Below the pieces are notes generated by a model that searched no databases, was not told the origin of the DNA, and saw nothing but the letters and a program-made list of their open reading frames with translations. This document shows positions 7,260-15,950 of a stretch of 34,364 nt of DNA, in pieces. Where the stretch lies: assembly GCA_031363705.1 (NCBI GenBank), contig JANLUX010000240.1:1-34364 (forward strand). The letters run 5' to 3'. The translations under genes and the position numbers were made by a program. How positions within the stretch are numbered: position 1 is the first letter of the stretch; each line of letters begins with the position of its first letter. The DNA comes from JANLUX01 sp031363705 (lineage in GTDB: Bacteria; Bacteroidota; Bacteroidia; AKYH767-A; OLB10).

Positions 7260-9182
7260 ATGAACCAGGTTAAAGCCGGTACGTTATTATCCCAGGTAAA
7301 TTTTCCCGCTGATTTAAGAAAGCTAAAGCCTGAACAATTAGAAGAGGTTTGTAAGGAATTACGCCAGTACATAATAGATATTGTCTCTATAAACGGAGGA
7401 CATTTTGGTGCAAGCTTAGGAGTGGTTGAAATGACCGTTGCTCTCCATTATATTTTTAACACTCCTTATGATCAATTGGTTTGGGATGTTGGACACCAGG
7501 CTTATGGACATAAAATTTTAACCGGACGAAGAGAAATTTTTCATACTAACCGGATTTACAAAGGCATCAGTGGTTTTCCCAAGCGTTCAGAAAGTGAATA
7601 CGACACATTTGGTGTTGGACATTCTTCTACTTCTATTTCTGCCGCTTTAGGAATGGCTGTTGCTTCGCGATTAAAAGGAGATAAAAAACGCCAGCATATT
7701 GCAGTGATTGGTGATGGAGCTATGACTGCAGGAATGGCTTTCGAAGCATTGAATCATGCAGGGGTTGAAAATTCAAATCTTCTTGTCATCCTGAATGACA
7801 ACTGCATGAGCATTGATCCGAATGTGGGTGCGCTGAAAGAATACCTGACTGACATCACCACTTCGCAGACTTATAACAAAGTAAAAGATGAGGTTTGGAA
7901 AATGCTTGGAGTGATAAGCAAATTCGGACCCAATGCACAAGCCATCGCTCAAAAAATTGAGAACGCTGTTAAAAGCACATTGTTAAAACAAAGCAATCTT
8001 TTTGAATCCTTAAAGTTCCGCTACTTCGGTCCCATTGACGGGCATGATGTAAATCACATGGCGAAAGTGCTGAAGGATCTGAAAAAAATTCCCGGACCAA
8101 AAATTTTACATTGCCTTACTGTGAAAGGAAAGGGTTATGATTTAGCTGAAAAAGATCAAACCAAATGGCATGCTCCGGGATTGTTTGATAAAGTAACAGG
8201 AGAAATTTTTAAATCAGCTACTGATAAACCACAGCCACCGAAATATCAGGATGTATTTGGTAATACCATTGTTGAATTAGCACAAACAAATAATAAAATA
8301 GTGGGCGTTACACCTGCAATGCCAAGCGGATGTTCATTGAACATCATGATGAAGGCAATGCCTGACCGTGCCTTTGATGTTGGTATTGCTGAACAACATG
8401 CAGTCACTTTTTCAGCCGGACTTGCTACACAGGGAATGATTCCATTCTGCAATATTTATTCTTCGTTTATGCAGCGTGCTTACGACCAGGTGGTGCATGA
8501 TGTAGCATTGCAAAAGCTAAATGTTGTTTTCTGTTTAGATCGTGGCGGTTTGGCTGGTGCCGATGGACCCACACATCATGGAGTTTTTGATTATGCATAC
8601 TTCCGTTGCATTCCGAATATGATTGTGAGTGCACCTATGAATGAACAGGAACTGCGTAACTTAATGTACACAGCCCAGCATGATAACATGGGACCATTTT
8701 CTATTCGTTATCCCCGTGGTAATGGTGTGATGATTGATTGGAAAAAACCATTTGAAGCAATTCCGGTAGGTAAAGGAAGAATGTTAAGGGGTGGTGAAGA
8801 AGTTGCAATACTAACCATTGGTCATCCCGGAAATTTTGCAGTGGATGCCTGCGATCGTTTAGCGAAAGAAGGTTTCTATCCTGCTCACTACGATCTGCGT
8901 TTTGTAAAACCATTAGACCAGGTTTTGTTGCACGAAGTATTCTCTCAGTTCAAAAAAATAATCACTGTTGAGGACGGTTGTATTATGGGAGGCTTTGGAA
9001 GTGCGGTTGCTGAATTTATGATTGATAATAATTATGCAGCGCAAATAGTTCGTCTCGGTATTCCTGATCGTTTTATTGAACATGGCGAACAAAAAGAATT
9101 ATATAATGAATGTCATTTTGATGCTGATGCGATTATGGAAGCTGTGAGAGAAATGATAAATTCAAAAGTTTTGTTTAACTAA
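7260..9182 (+). CDS. dxs: 1-deoxy-D-xylulose-5-phosphate synthase
   Basis: This 640-residue thiamine-diphosphate enzyme condenses pyruvate and glyceraldehyde-3-phosphate in the first step of the MEP isoprenoid pathway. The ThDP/Mg motif starts at GDGAMTAG near residue 150. DVGHQAYGHK near 75-85 carries a conserved His. DRGGLAGADGPTHHG is the Dxs-specific signature, EQHAVTFSAGLA lies near 375, and a transketolase C-terminal domain (VEDGCIMGGFGSAV) follows. The length is standard (~620-650). It converges with the methyltransferase gene five bases downstream. Its product feeds prenyl donors such as those used by the UbiA-family enzyme at 18541. Confidence 0.96.
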   Translation: MNQVKAGTLLSQVNFPADLRKLKPEQLEEVCKELRQYIIDIVSINGGHFGASLGVVEMTVALHYIFNTPYDQLVWDVGHQAYGHKILTGRREIFHTNRIYKGISGFPKRSESEYDTFGVGHSSTSISAALGMAVASRLKGDKKRQHIAVIGDGAMTAGMAFEALNHAGVENSNLLVILNDNCMSIDPNVGALKEYLTDITTSQTYNKVKDEVWKMLGVISKFGPNAQAIAQKIENAVKSTLLKQSNLFESLKFRYFGPIDGHDVNHMAKVLKDLKKIPGPKILHCLTVKGKGYDLAEKDQTKWHAPGLFDKVTGEIFKSATDKPQPPKYQDVFGNTIVELAQTNNKIVGVTPAMPSGCSLNIMMKAMPDRAFDVGIAEQHAVTFSAGLATQGMIPFCNIYSSFMQRAYDQVVHDVALQKLNVVFCLDRGGLAGADGPTHHGVFDYAYFRCIPNMIVSAPMNEQELRNLMYTAQHDNMGPFSIRYPRGNGVMIDWKKPFEAIPVGKGRMLRGGEEVAILTIGHPGNFAVDACDRLAKEGFYPAHYDLRFVKPLDQVLLHEVFSQFKKIITVEDGCIMGGFGSAVAEFMIDNNYAAQIVRLGIPDRFIEHGEQKELYNECHFDADAIMEAVREMINSKVLFN

Positions 9183-9187
9183 AATTC

Positions 9188-9928
9188 TTATGAATTAATT
9201 TTTCCAACTCTTAACAAAACAGGAAACTTTACTTCTTTCATCTGATTATTACTCCACGTTTTTTTCAAGTCATCATAAATAAGTTCAACAGGGTTTTTAT
9301 TATTTGCTTTTATATAATGCTGTACTGCTGACCATGTACTTAAAAAACCAATCAACTGATCAAAGTTCCATTCAACATTAATAAAAAATTCTGGTGATGG
9401 TATTTCTTCAAATGGAAAAGGAATGGTCTGATAGTGTTCATCAATATAAATTCTCTCTTTATCCCAATAAGGCTCCGTGATATCCTTATAAAAATATTCA
9501 ATCACTTTATCAGTTGCATTATCAATGGTCAATAATCCATAGCCAATTACTGCCAAAACAGAATCTCGTTTAGCAACTCTTTTCACCTCTTTATAAAATG
9601 CATCAAAATCAAACCAGTGAATGGCTTGTGCTACCGTAATCAAATCAAATGTATGATCAGGAAAATGAGTATGCTCTGCTGATTCAACTTTATAAAAAAT
9701 ATTTTCTGCAGGTGCGGCATTTGCAATTTGCCGTTCACTTATATCAGTTGCATGCACAGAATGAAAGTGTTTTGCTAATTCGCGTGCCACTTGTCCGTTA
9801 CCCGTACCACAATCCCATGCTAATTGTTTGGTTTTAACCAGCGGAAAAATAAAATCATACATCTCCTTAGGATATAAAGGACGAAACTTTGCATAGGATT
9901 CTGATCTTGCTGAAAAATTGTCTTTCAT
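9188..9928 (-). CDS. Class I SAM-dependent methyltransferase
   Basis: The 246-residue protein has a Rossmann-type methyltransferase core. Motif I is LAWDCGTGNGQVA near residues 38-50, the acidic end of beta-2 is in HATDISERQI, and motif IV is in FDLITVAQAIHWFD. The AQAIHWFD signature and the NFSARSESYAKFRPLYP start resemble the methyltransferase type 11 subgroup that includes yeast CRG1/trans-aconitate methyltransferase-like proteins. The substrate is unknown. The ATG at 9928-9926 is chosen over a TTG five codons upstream. It converges with dxs. Confidence 0.88.
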   Translation of the reverse strand: MKDNFSARSESYAKFRPLYPKEMYDFIFPLVKTKQLAWDCGTGNGQVARELAKHFHSVHATDISERQIANAAPAENIFYKVESAEHTHFPDHTFDLITVAQAIHWFDFDAFYKEVKRVAKRDSVLAVIGYGLLTIDNATDKVIEYFYKDITEPYWDKERIYIDEHYQTIPFPFEEIPSPEFFINVEWNFDQLIGFLSTWSAVQHYIKANNKNPVELIYDDLKKTWSNNQMKEVKFPVLLRVGKINS

Positions 9929-10031
9929 TTTAACTTGTATCAAGTAGTTAGTATAAAGTAAAAAGCAGATGGCATTTAATTAACAGATAACATGTTACTA
10001 AATACTCACGACTAAATTATAATTTTAGCGC

Positions 10032-10895
10032 GTGCAAGCACCGGAAAAAAAATTTATAAATGTTGAAGAAGTAATAGCGAGCAAAAATAAAAACCTGCTA
10101 CGTGTGATGCCCGGCTTTTTATTAAGGTATATCAAACGGATTGTACACCAGGAAGAGATTAATGCATTTATTAAAAGGCACGGACATAAGACCTCATTTG
10201 ATTTTGTTGATTCAATATTGGAAGAGTTTGGAGTAAAGGTTGAATATGAAGGTTTTGAAAATATGCCTGCAGCTGGAGGTTGTATAGTTGCCAGCAATCA
10301 TCCTTTGGGAGGATTGGATGCAATGGCATTGATACATGTTATCGAAAAAAAACGCAGAGATATCAAATTCGTGGTGAACGATATTTTGTTGCAACTTAAA
10401 AATCTTGAAGCATTATTTATTGGTGTAAACAAGCATGGAAAAAACTCTGTTGAAAAATTTGCTGCAATGGATAAACTGTACGTCTCGGATGTTGCCATGC
10501 TGATCTTTCCTGCAGGTTTGGTATCACGTAAGCAGCAGGGCGGAGTGATTAAAGATCTTGAGTGGAAAAAAAGTTTTATAAAACAGGTGCGAAAAAACAA
10601 ACATGATATTATCCCGGTTTATATTGAAGGACGCAACTCCGGTTTTTTTTATAACCTGTCACGGTTCCGGTCGCGGATAGGAATTGAAGCCAATGTTGAA
10701 ATGTTTTATCTCATGGATGAGATGTATCATCAAAAAGGTAAAACAATTAAGATTATTTTTGGGAAACCTTTATCACATGAAATTTTCACCGCGGAAAAAA
10801 CCGATTACGAATGGGCACAACTTGTTAAGGAACATGTTTATACTTTGGGACGTGGAGGACAAAGCCCTATAGCCATTTATGGAAGCAATCATTGA
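10032..10895 (+). CDS. glsA: PlsC-like O-acyltransferase, probable glycine-lipid/ornithine-lipid-type GlsA
   Basis: This 287-residue protein belongs to the lysophospholipid acyltransferase superfamily. The catalytic His-Asp motif is NHPLGGLD near residues 88-95, and IFPAGLVSRKQQGG (near 157-170) is the substrate-binding region. It overlaps by 17 bases a GNAT-type N-acyltransferase. In Bacteroides an adjacent glsB/glsA pair makes N-acyloxyacyl glycine lipids, and OlsF proteins fuse the two activities in the order O- then N-acyltransferase, which is the order here. The role is inferred from this pairing; an ornithine or other amino acid is equally possible. The GTG start at 10032 lies four bases after a TAATTTTA box (10020-10027). 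The next in-frame ATG would remove 25 conserved-looking residues. Confidence 0.75.
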   Translation: MQAPEKKFINVEEVIASKNKNLLRVMPGFLLRYIKRIVHQEEINAFIKRHGHKTSFDFVDSILEEFGVKVEYEGFENMPAAGGCIVASNHPLGGLDAMALIHVIEKKRRDIKFVVNDILLQLKNLEALFIGVNKHGKNSVEKFAAMDKLYVSDVAMLIFPAGLVSRKQQGGVIKDLEWKKSFIKQVRKNKHDIIPVYIEGRNSGFFYNLSRFRSRIGIEANVEMFYLMDEMYHQKGKTIKIIFGKPLSHEIFTAEKTDYEWAQLVKEHVYTLGRGGQSPIAIYGSNH

Positions 10896-11820
10896 TCCTG
10901 TTCCTGTTAAAGATTTAGAGTCAGAGTTAACTGCTGAAAGATTTATCCGTAAGTCTAACAATGGCTCTAATTTAATTTACATCATCTCCAATCACGATTC
11001 TCCGCTGGTGATGAAAGAGATTGGCCGTTTGCGTGAACTTACTTTTCGTGATGCAGGTGGTGGTACAGGCAAGCCGATTGATATTGACGAATATGATGAT
11101 TGCGATATTCCTTACAAACAACTGATCGTTTGGAATCCCTCTGAAAAGGAGATCATGGGAGGTTACCGATTCATCCGTTGTGCAGAGGCTTATGATGTGA
11201 AAAATAAAAAATGGAATCTCGCCACTGCAGAGTTGTTTGACTTCTCTGAAAAATTTGTGAAAGAATATCTGCCTCACACCATTGAGTTAGGACGTTCGTT
11301 TGTTCAACCAAAGTATCAGCCGAGTGCTGAAAACCGCAAAGGGCTTTTTACGTTAGATAATTTATGGGACGGCTTAGGGGCTATTGCAGTTGACAATCCG
11401 GATATTAAATATTTTTTTGGTAAAGTAACCATGTACCGTCATTACAACCAGCATGCACGCGACATGATTTTATTTTTCATGGAATATTATTTTCCTGATA
11501 CTGAACATTTGGTTATACCCAAACATTCTTTACCCATCACACATGATCTTTCTGATTTCGCAAAAGCAATCAAAGGATTAAACTATAAAGATGGTCACCG
11601 TGAATTAAATCATCGTGTGAGAGCACTCGGTGAAAATATTCCACCACTTGTAAACTCTTATATGAATTTGTCGGCCACCATGAAAAATTTTGGAACTGCA
11701 CTGAACGAACATTTTGGAGATGTGGAAGAAACGGGCATTTTAGTTACCCTTGCTGATATTTATGATACTAAAAAAAGCAGGCATGTGAATACTTATATTG
11801 AAGGGAAGAAAATACAGTAA
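10879..11820 (+). CDS. glsB: GNAT-type N-acyltransferase (hemolysin-like), probable GlsB
   Basis: The 313-residue protein matches the OlsB/GlsB-like acyl-ACP-dependent GNAT family often annotated as putative hemolysin. Typical blocks are IGRLRELTFRDAGGGTGKPIDIDEYD (quoted in parts: IGRLRELTFRDAG, IDIDEYD), GGYRFI, ELGRSFVQPKYQP and LDNLWDGLGAI. GlsB/OlsB put the first 3-hydroxy fatty acid on the amino group of glycine or ornithine. The ATG at 10879 lies within the end of the acyltransferase gene, so the two are co-transcribed and probably coupled. After the stop comes a perfect 26-bp hairpin (11838-11902). The amino-acid substrate cannot be told from sequence. Confidence 0.75.
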   Translation: MEAIIDPVPVKDLESELTAERFIRKSNNGSNLIYIISNHDSPLVMKEIGRLRELTFRDAGGGTGKPIDIDEYDDCDIPYKQLIVWNPSEKEIMGGYRFIRCAEAYDVKNKKWNLATAELFDFSEKFVKEYLPHTIELGRSFVQPKYQPSAENRKGLFTLDNLWDGLGAIAVDNPDIKYFFGKVTMYRHYNQHARDMILFFMEYYFPDTEHLVIPKHSLPITHDLSDFAKAIKGLNYKDGHRELNHRVRALGENIPPLVNSYMNLSATMKNFGTALNEHFGDVEETGILVTLADIYDTKKSRHVNTYIEGKKIQ

Positions 11821-11837
11821 TTATCTTAAAAAATAGA

Positions 11838-11902
11838 GAGATGCTTCCTACGTCAGCATGACATGCTTCGGAAACTTGTCATGCTGACGTAGGAAGCATC
11901 TC
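11838..11902. repeat. REP-like perfect 26-bp inverted repeat, possible bidirectional terminator
   Basis: The arm 11838-11863 (begins GAGATGCTTCC, ends CAGCATGACA) is perfectly complementary to 11877-11902, around a 13-base loop. It sits between convergent genes (glsB-like and alkA-like). The same monomer, with its arms in the opposite order, occurs at 24014-24078. This type of GATGCTTCC...CAGCATGAC palindrome looks like the dispersed REP elements of Bacteroidota. No REP-associated transposase is in the window. Confidence 0.8.
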
Positions 11903-11915
11903 GCAAAATTTTCTT

Positions 11916-12572
11916 TTAGCTTGATTTTTTTGAGATTTTCTTTTTAGCTTTTCCGTTCTCTTTCTGCACCGTATCCTTCCATCTCCACAAATGCAAACAT
12001 GCATAAGTTCTGTAAGGGCTCCATTTCTCTGAAATCTTTAACATCTCTTCCCTGAATTTTTTCTTATCGCCTCTGTCCAACTTATAATGTTCAATCATGC
12101 TGTTTTGAATTCCCAGATCATCAACAGCAAAAACATCTTCCCTACCCAAAGTAAACATCAACAGCATTTCTACCGTCCACCGTCCTACTCCTTTTATTTC
12201 AGTGAGATATTCAATCACTTTTTCATTGCTCATCTTGTTTAACGTTTTTGCATACATACCCTTTTCTACAGCAAAGCGTGCAACGTTATGTACATAACTT
12301 ACTTTGGCATTGCTCAGTCCGATGCTCCTCAATGTTTCAGGTTTTATTTTTAAGATCATCTCAGGAGTTGGTTCTTCATCATTAAACAAATTCAGAAATC
12401 TTTTATGAATAACATCTGCAACCTTAGTAGAAAGCTGCTGACTCATAATAGATGCACATAATCTTTGACAAATATTATTGTATCTCTTTAAAGAAATATT
12501 TTCAGAGCCGATAATTTTTTTTAGATTCTTGTCTTTGGAAAGATGAGCGATATAATCTGTTTTGGTTTTCAT
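11916..12572 (-). CDS. DNA-3-methyladenine glycosylase II-like (AlkA, HhH-GPD family)
   Basis: This 218-residue protein has the HhH-GPD fold. The helix-hairpin-helix is LTEIKGVGRWTVEMLLMF near residues 119-136, and the catalytic Asp is in FAVDDLGIQ near 143-151. CASIMSQQLSTKVAD is the usual early helix. It lacks the FeS cysteines of EndoIII/MutY, which favours the alkylbase-specific AlkA branch. The family removes alkylated bases from DNA. Its ATG is three bases after the stop of the 1124-aa protein gene, so it is probably the last gene of the haloperoxidase operon. Confidence 0.88.
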   Translation of the reverse strand: MKTKTDYIAHLSKDKNLKKIIGSENISLKRYNNICQRLCASIMSQQLSTKVADVIHKRFLNLFNDEEPTPEMILKIKPETLRSIGLSNAKVSYVHNVARFAVEKGMYAKTLNKMSNEKVIEYLTEIKGVGRWTVEMLLMFTLGREDVFAVDDLGIQNSMIEHYKLDRGDKKKFREEMLKISEKWSPYRTYACLHLWRWKDTVQKENGKAKKKISKKSS

Positions 12573-12575
12573 GAA

Positions 12576-15500
12576 TTATTTAATTTCATTATATCTCACA
12601 AACTGCAAGTCGCCCTGGTTTTTACCAATGATAAAACAAGGCTTATTATTTATTTTAATCCGTTTAATACACTTAACATCACCAGGTGCATAGAATCCGC
12701 TTTGTGTTACTGTTACCCCTCTGAATTTGCCTGCACCAAAATTTTTTAAGAAGAGACCAATGCCTCCATCGTTTCTTCCTGTTTCAACTTCTGTAGAATA
12801 ATCATTACCTGCCACCAGCAAATCAGTAAGTCCGTCCTTGTCAAAATCATCTGTAATGATGGCATTTATTGGAAAGATTTGAGCTTTTGAAGAAAGTAAT
12901 TGTTGTGAAAAATTTCCGGCTCCATCATTATTAAAAACTACATTGGCAATATTATTTGCTTTAAATGTTTGCGCTTTACTTAATTGCTCAGGAGTAAAAA
13001 CATCATTGATGGTTGCATTCGCATAGTCATGGTAACGCAAAAATTTCTTCTTAAGAAAATTCATCTGGTCAAGCAAATTATCACGCGTTGCCAATGGATA
13101 ACTTTTTCCTTCCTGGTATAAGGAAATTACACAGTCGGTGCTTCCGTTATTGTCAAAATCACTCACCACCATTGTAACCGGATATTGTTCGTTGCCACGA
13201 TACCTTGTGTTAATGCTCACATTGCCACCAATCAAATCAATATCACCATCATTGTCCACATCTGTTTGTGCAATAGTATTCCACCATCCATAAGAATTTT
13301 CATTTATAATAGGAGCATCAAGTTTACTTCCCGAAGCTGCGGGATTATTTTTATAAATAGTAAGCGGCATCCATTCTCCAACCATTATTAAATCCTTCCA
13401 GCTGTCTTTGTTTATATCACACCATATTGCATCGGTTACCATACCAATGCTTGCAAGGGAAGGAATCTGTTTTGTGATATCAGTAAAATTTCCTTTGTTG
13501 TTTTGCAATAAAAAACTTTGCGGTATCAAACCATAATGACCTGGCACCACTCTTCCGCCAATAAAAATATCTGCATCTCCATCTTTATCATAATCATCAA
13601 TGGCAATTGCTTTAGCACTTGAATAAATAACGGGAAAGTTTTTATCCTTTATAAAATTCCCTTTGCCATCATTTAAATATAGCCTCACAGGATACATCGA
13701 ATCAGTTTCGGGATATTCGTTTCCTCCGCTCACTACAAGCAAATCCTTATCACCATCATTATCTGCATCAAAAAATTCTGAACCGGTATCTTCCAATTGT
13801 TTATCAGCCGTAATACCCGGTTGCTTTGATTTTGAAAATTTTCCTGCATGATCCTGCATGTAAACAAATGCTTCATTGTCCTTGCTGCCTCCGATAAAAA
13901 AATCTTCTGTTCCATTGCCATCAACATCCGCAACAGCTATGCAAGGGCCAAGTTGCGAAAACTGATGTGGTAATAAAGGTTCGAGTTTAAAATCTATATA
14001 AGTATTTTCTTTCTGCTTATAAATAACGTTTGTCTCTTTGGTGATGTCAATAAAAAGAGTCGATATTTTTTCTTCAGCTTTAGGTTTGGCAAAAGCATTT
14101 TTAATATCCAAAGTATAAACATGGTTGGCTTCTAAGGCACTAATGGTTTGCATTAATCCATTAGGCCATGTGATGATAACATTTGCAAATTTGTTTTGCC
14201 CTATTCCAAAATGTACAAACCGTTCATGACTCGAAATATATCCCTTATCAGGCATAAAATGCTGCACCTGTTTTGTGCCATCAGGTGTTTCAATCTGAAT
14301 TGCTGTACCAATGCCTTCAATATTTTTATCTGTTCCTTTCAACTTAAACCTGATGTAATTTCCTGCCTTGTTCTGAACAGAATTATTTCTGTATATAAAT
14401 GGTTCTTCGTCAATATTATTTACAATTAAATCCAGATCACCATCATTGTCCAGATCAGCATAGGCTGCACCGTTGCCGAACGATGGAGTATTTAAGCCAC
14501 AGGTTGCACTTATACTATTAAAAGTAAGATTACCGTTATTTCTGAAAAAATAATTGAACACTTTATTGGAAGGAATAGCTGACAATAATTTTAATGTATC
14601 GAGTTTACCTTCCTCTTTAATTAAGTGCTTAACTATAGAATCATTATTATAAACAATAAAATCCAGATCAGTTACATCTCTTAAATATCCATTGGTTACA
14701 TAAATATCCTTGAATCCGTCATTATCAAAATCTGCAATCAGAGGAGCCCAACTCCAATCAGTAAACGCAACATTTGCAAGGTAGCTGATATCAGAATAAG
14801 TGTTGTTGCCGTTGTTTAACTGTAAAACATTTTTTACAAACTGAGTACCATAACCATACTTAATTCTTTTGTAAAAAGTATCATAATTAACAGGAGGTTT
14901 CAGCTGTTTTTGTTTTTGAAATGATTCAGGTAACATATCCAGAACCATCAGGTCTAAAAAACCATCGTTGTTTATATCAGCATAATCTGATCCCATGGAT
15001 GAATTGGACGTGTGCTGAAAATGTTCATCAAGCCGGTTAGTGAAGGTTCCGTTTTTATTATTGATAAACAAATAGTCAGGATAATGAAAATCATTGCAGG
15101 CATATATATCAGGATACCCATCACCATTAAAATCATCAATGATAGCGCTCAATCCAAAAGCATAAGTGCCAAGACCGGCTGAAAAAGTTTTATCCTTAAA
15201 ATGACCATTTATATTTTCATAATATCTGTTACTGATATAAGTTCGCTGTGTATCCCTCAATGCAATCAAATTTCCTGTTTTGTCATAAGTCAATTCAATT
15301 TTGCTCGAGTAATTCATTTCATCGGGATGATTGAGCAGAAATAAATCGAGGTCTCCATCCAGGTCCATATCATAGAAATATCCCTGTGTTGTATAGCTTT
15401 CATCATCCACACCATATTCTTTTGCTTTATCAGTAAAAGTCATGTTGCCATTATTAATATAAAGCATGTTTTTGCGAAGTGATGGCTCTGAAACCGCGGA

Positions 15501-15950
15501 TTTGCAAACATAAATATCAAGCAATCCATCGCCATTTATATCAACCATTGACACTCCTGTTTTAAATCCTAATCCCCCATCAACACCGGCACTGTCTGTA
15601 ACGTCCTTAAATTTAAGGTTACCCTGGTTGAGATATAATATGTTATGCACCATGTTACCACTGAAATACAAATCAGCCAATCCATCATTATTAACATCAC
15701 CAACTGCTACTCCGCCACCATTGTACAAATAGCCGTAACTGAAAAAATTTATTTTTTGTGATTCAATAATTGCATTAACAAACTTCACACCTGATTCTTC
15801 AGGGGTAATACGGGTAAAAAGTAATTGCGAATAGGAAGCAAATGGTATTACCAGAAAACAAAATATCTTAACGCAAAAACGCAAAGACGTAGAGAGCATA
15901 CTAACAATAACCCGTAAACGGCAAACCATAAACCGTAAATTATATTTCAT
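12576..15950 (-). CDS. FG-GAP/VCBS repeat protein with UnbV-ASPIC (CRTAC1-like) domain
   Basis: This 1124-residue exported protein has many calcium-type DxDxDG repeats (DVNNDGLADLYF, DINGDGLLDIYV, DFDNDGFKDIYV, DVDGNGTEDFFI, DYDKDGDADIF). They form two beta-propeller-like halves around an ASPIC domain near residues 535-615 (GIGTAIQIETPDG ... GYISSHERFVHFGIG ... ITWPNG). There is no T9SS tail. The ATG at 15950 overlaps the haloperoxidase stop as ATGA, but the first ~28 residues would be an unusually long Arg-rich n-region encoded by sequence resembling dispersed intergenic repeats. The ATG at 15899 gives a cleaner signal peptide (MLSTSLRFCVKIFCFLVIPF). Similar proteins bind carbohydrate or matrix; the role here is unknown. 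Confidence 0.85.
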   Translation of the reverse strand: MKYNLRFMVCRLRVIVSMLSTSLRFCVKIFCFLVIPFASYSQLLFTRITPEESGVKFVNAIIESQKINFFSYGYLYNGGGVAVGDVNNDGLADLYFSGNMVHNILYLNQGNLKFKDVTDSAGVDGGLGFKTGVSMVDINGDGLLDIYVCKSAVSEPSLRKNMLYINNGNMTFTDKAKEYGVDDESYTTQGYFYDMDLDGDLDLFLLNHPDEMNYSSKIELTYDKTGNLIALRDTQRTYISNRYYENINGHFKDKTFSAGLGTYAFGLSAIIDDFNGDGYPDIYACNDFHYPDYLFINNKNGTFTNRLDEHFQHTSNSSMGSDYADINNDGFLDLMVLDMLPESFQKQKQLKPPVNYDTFYKRIKYGYGTQFVKNVLQLNNGNNTYSDISYLANVAFTDWSWAPLIADFDNDGFKDIYVTNGYLRDVTDLDFIVYNNDSIVKHLIKEEGKLDTLKLLSAIPSNKVFNYFFRNNGNLTFNSISATCGLNTPSFGNGAAYADLDNDGDLDLIVNNIDEEPFIYRNNSVQNKAGNYIRFKLKGTDKNIEGIGTAIQIETPDGTKQVQHFMPDKGYISSHERFVHFGIGQNKFANVIITWPNGLMQTISALEANHVYTLDIKNAFAKPKAEEKISTLFIDITKETNVIYKQKENTYIDFKLEPLLPHQFSQLGPCIAVADVDGNGTEDFFIGGSKDNEAFVYMQDHAGKFSKSKQPGITADKQLEDTGSEFFDADNDGDKDLLVVSGGNEYPETDSMYPVRLYLNDGKGNFIKDKNFPVIYSSAKAIAIDDYDKDGDADIFIGGRVVPGHYGLIPQSFLLQNNKGNFTDITKQIPSLASIGMVTDAIWCDINKDSWKDLIMVGEWMPLTIYKNNPAASGSKLDAPIINENSYGWWNTIAQTDVDNDGDIDLIGGNVSINTRYRGNEQYPVTMVVSDFDNNGSTDCVISLYQEGKSYPLATRDNLLDQMNFLKKKFLRYHDYANATINDVFTPEQLSKAQTFKANNIANVVFNNDGAGNFSQQLLSSKAQIFPINAIITDDFDKDGLTDLLVAGNDYSTEVETGRNDGGIGLFLKNFGAGKFRGVTVTQSGFYAPGDVKCIKRIKINNKPCFIIGKNQGDLQFVRYNEIK

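Noticed and set aside
13185..14429. Plus-strand frames inside the ASPIC protein gene
   Set aside because: They are antisense to repeated DxDxDG codons and have no protein-like features.
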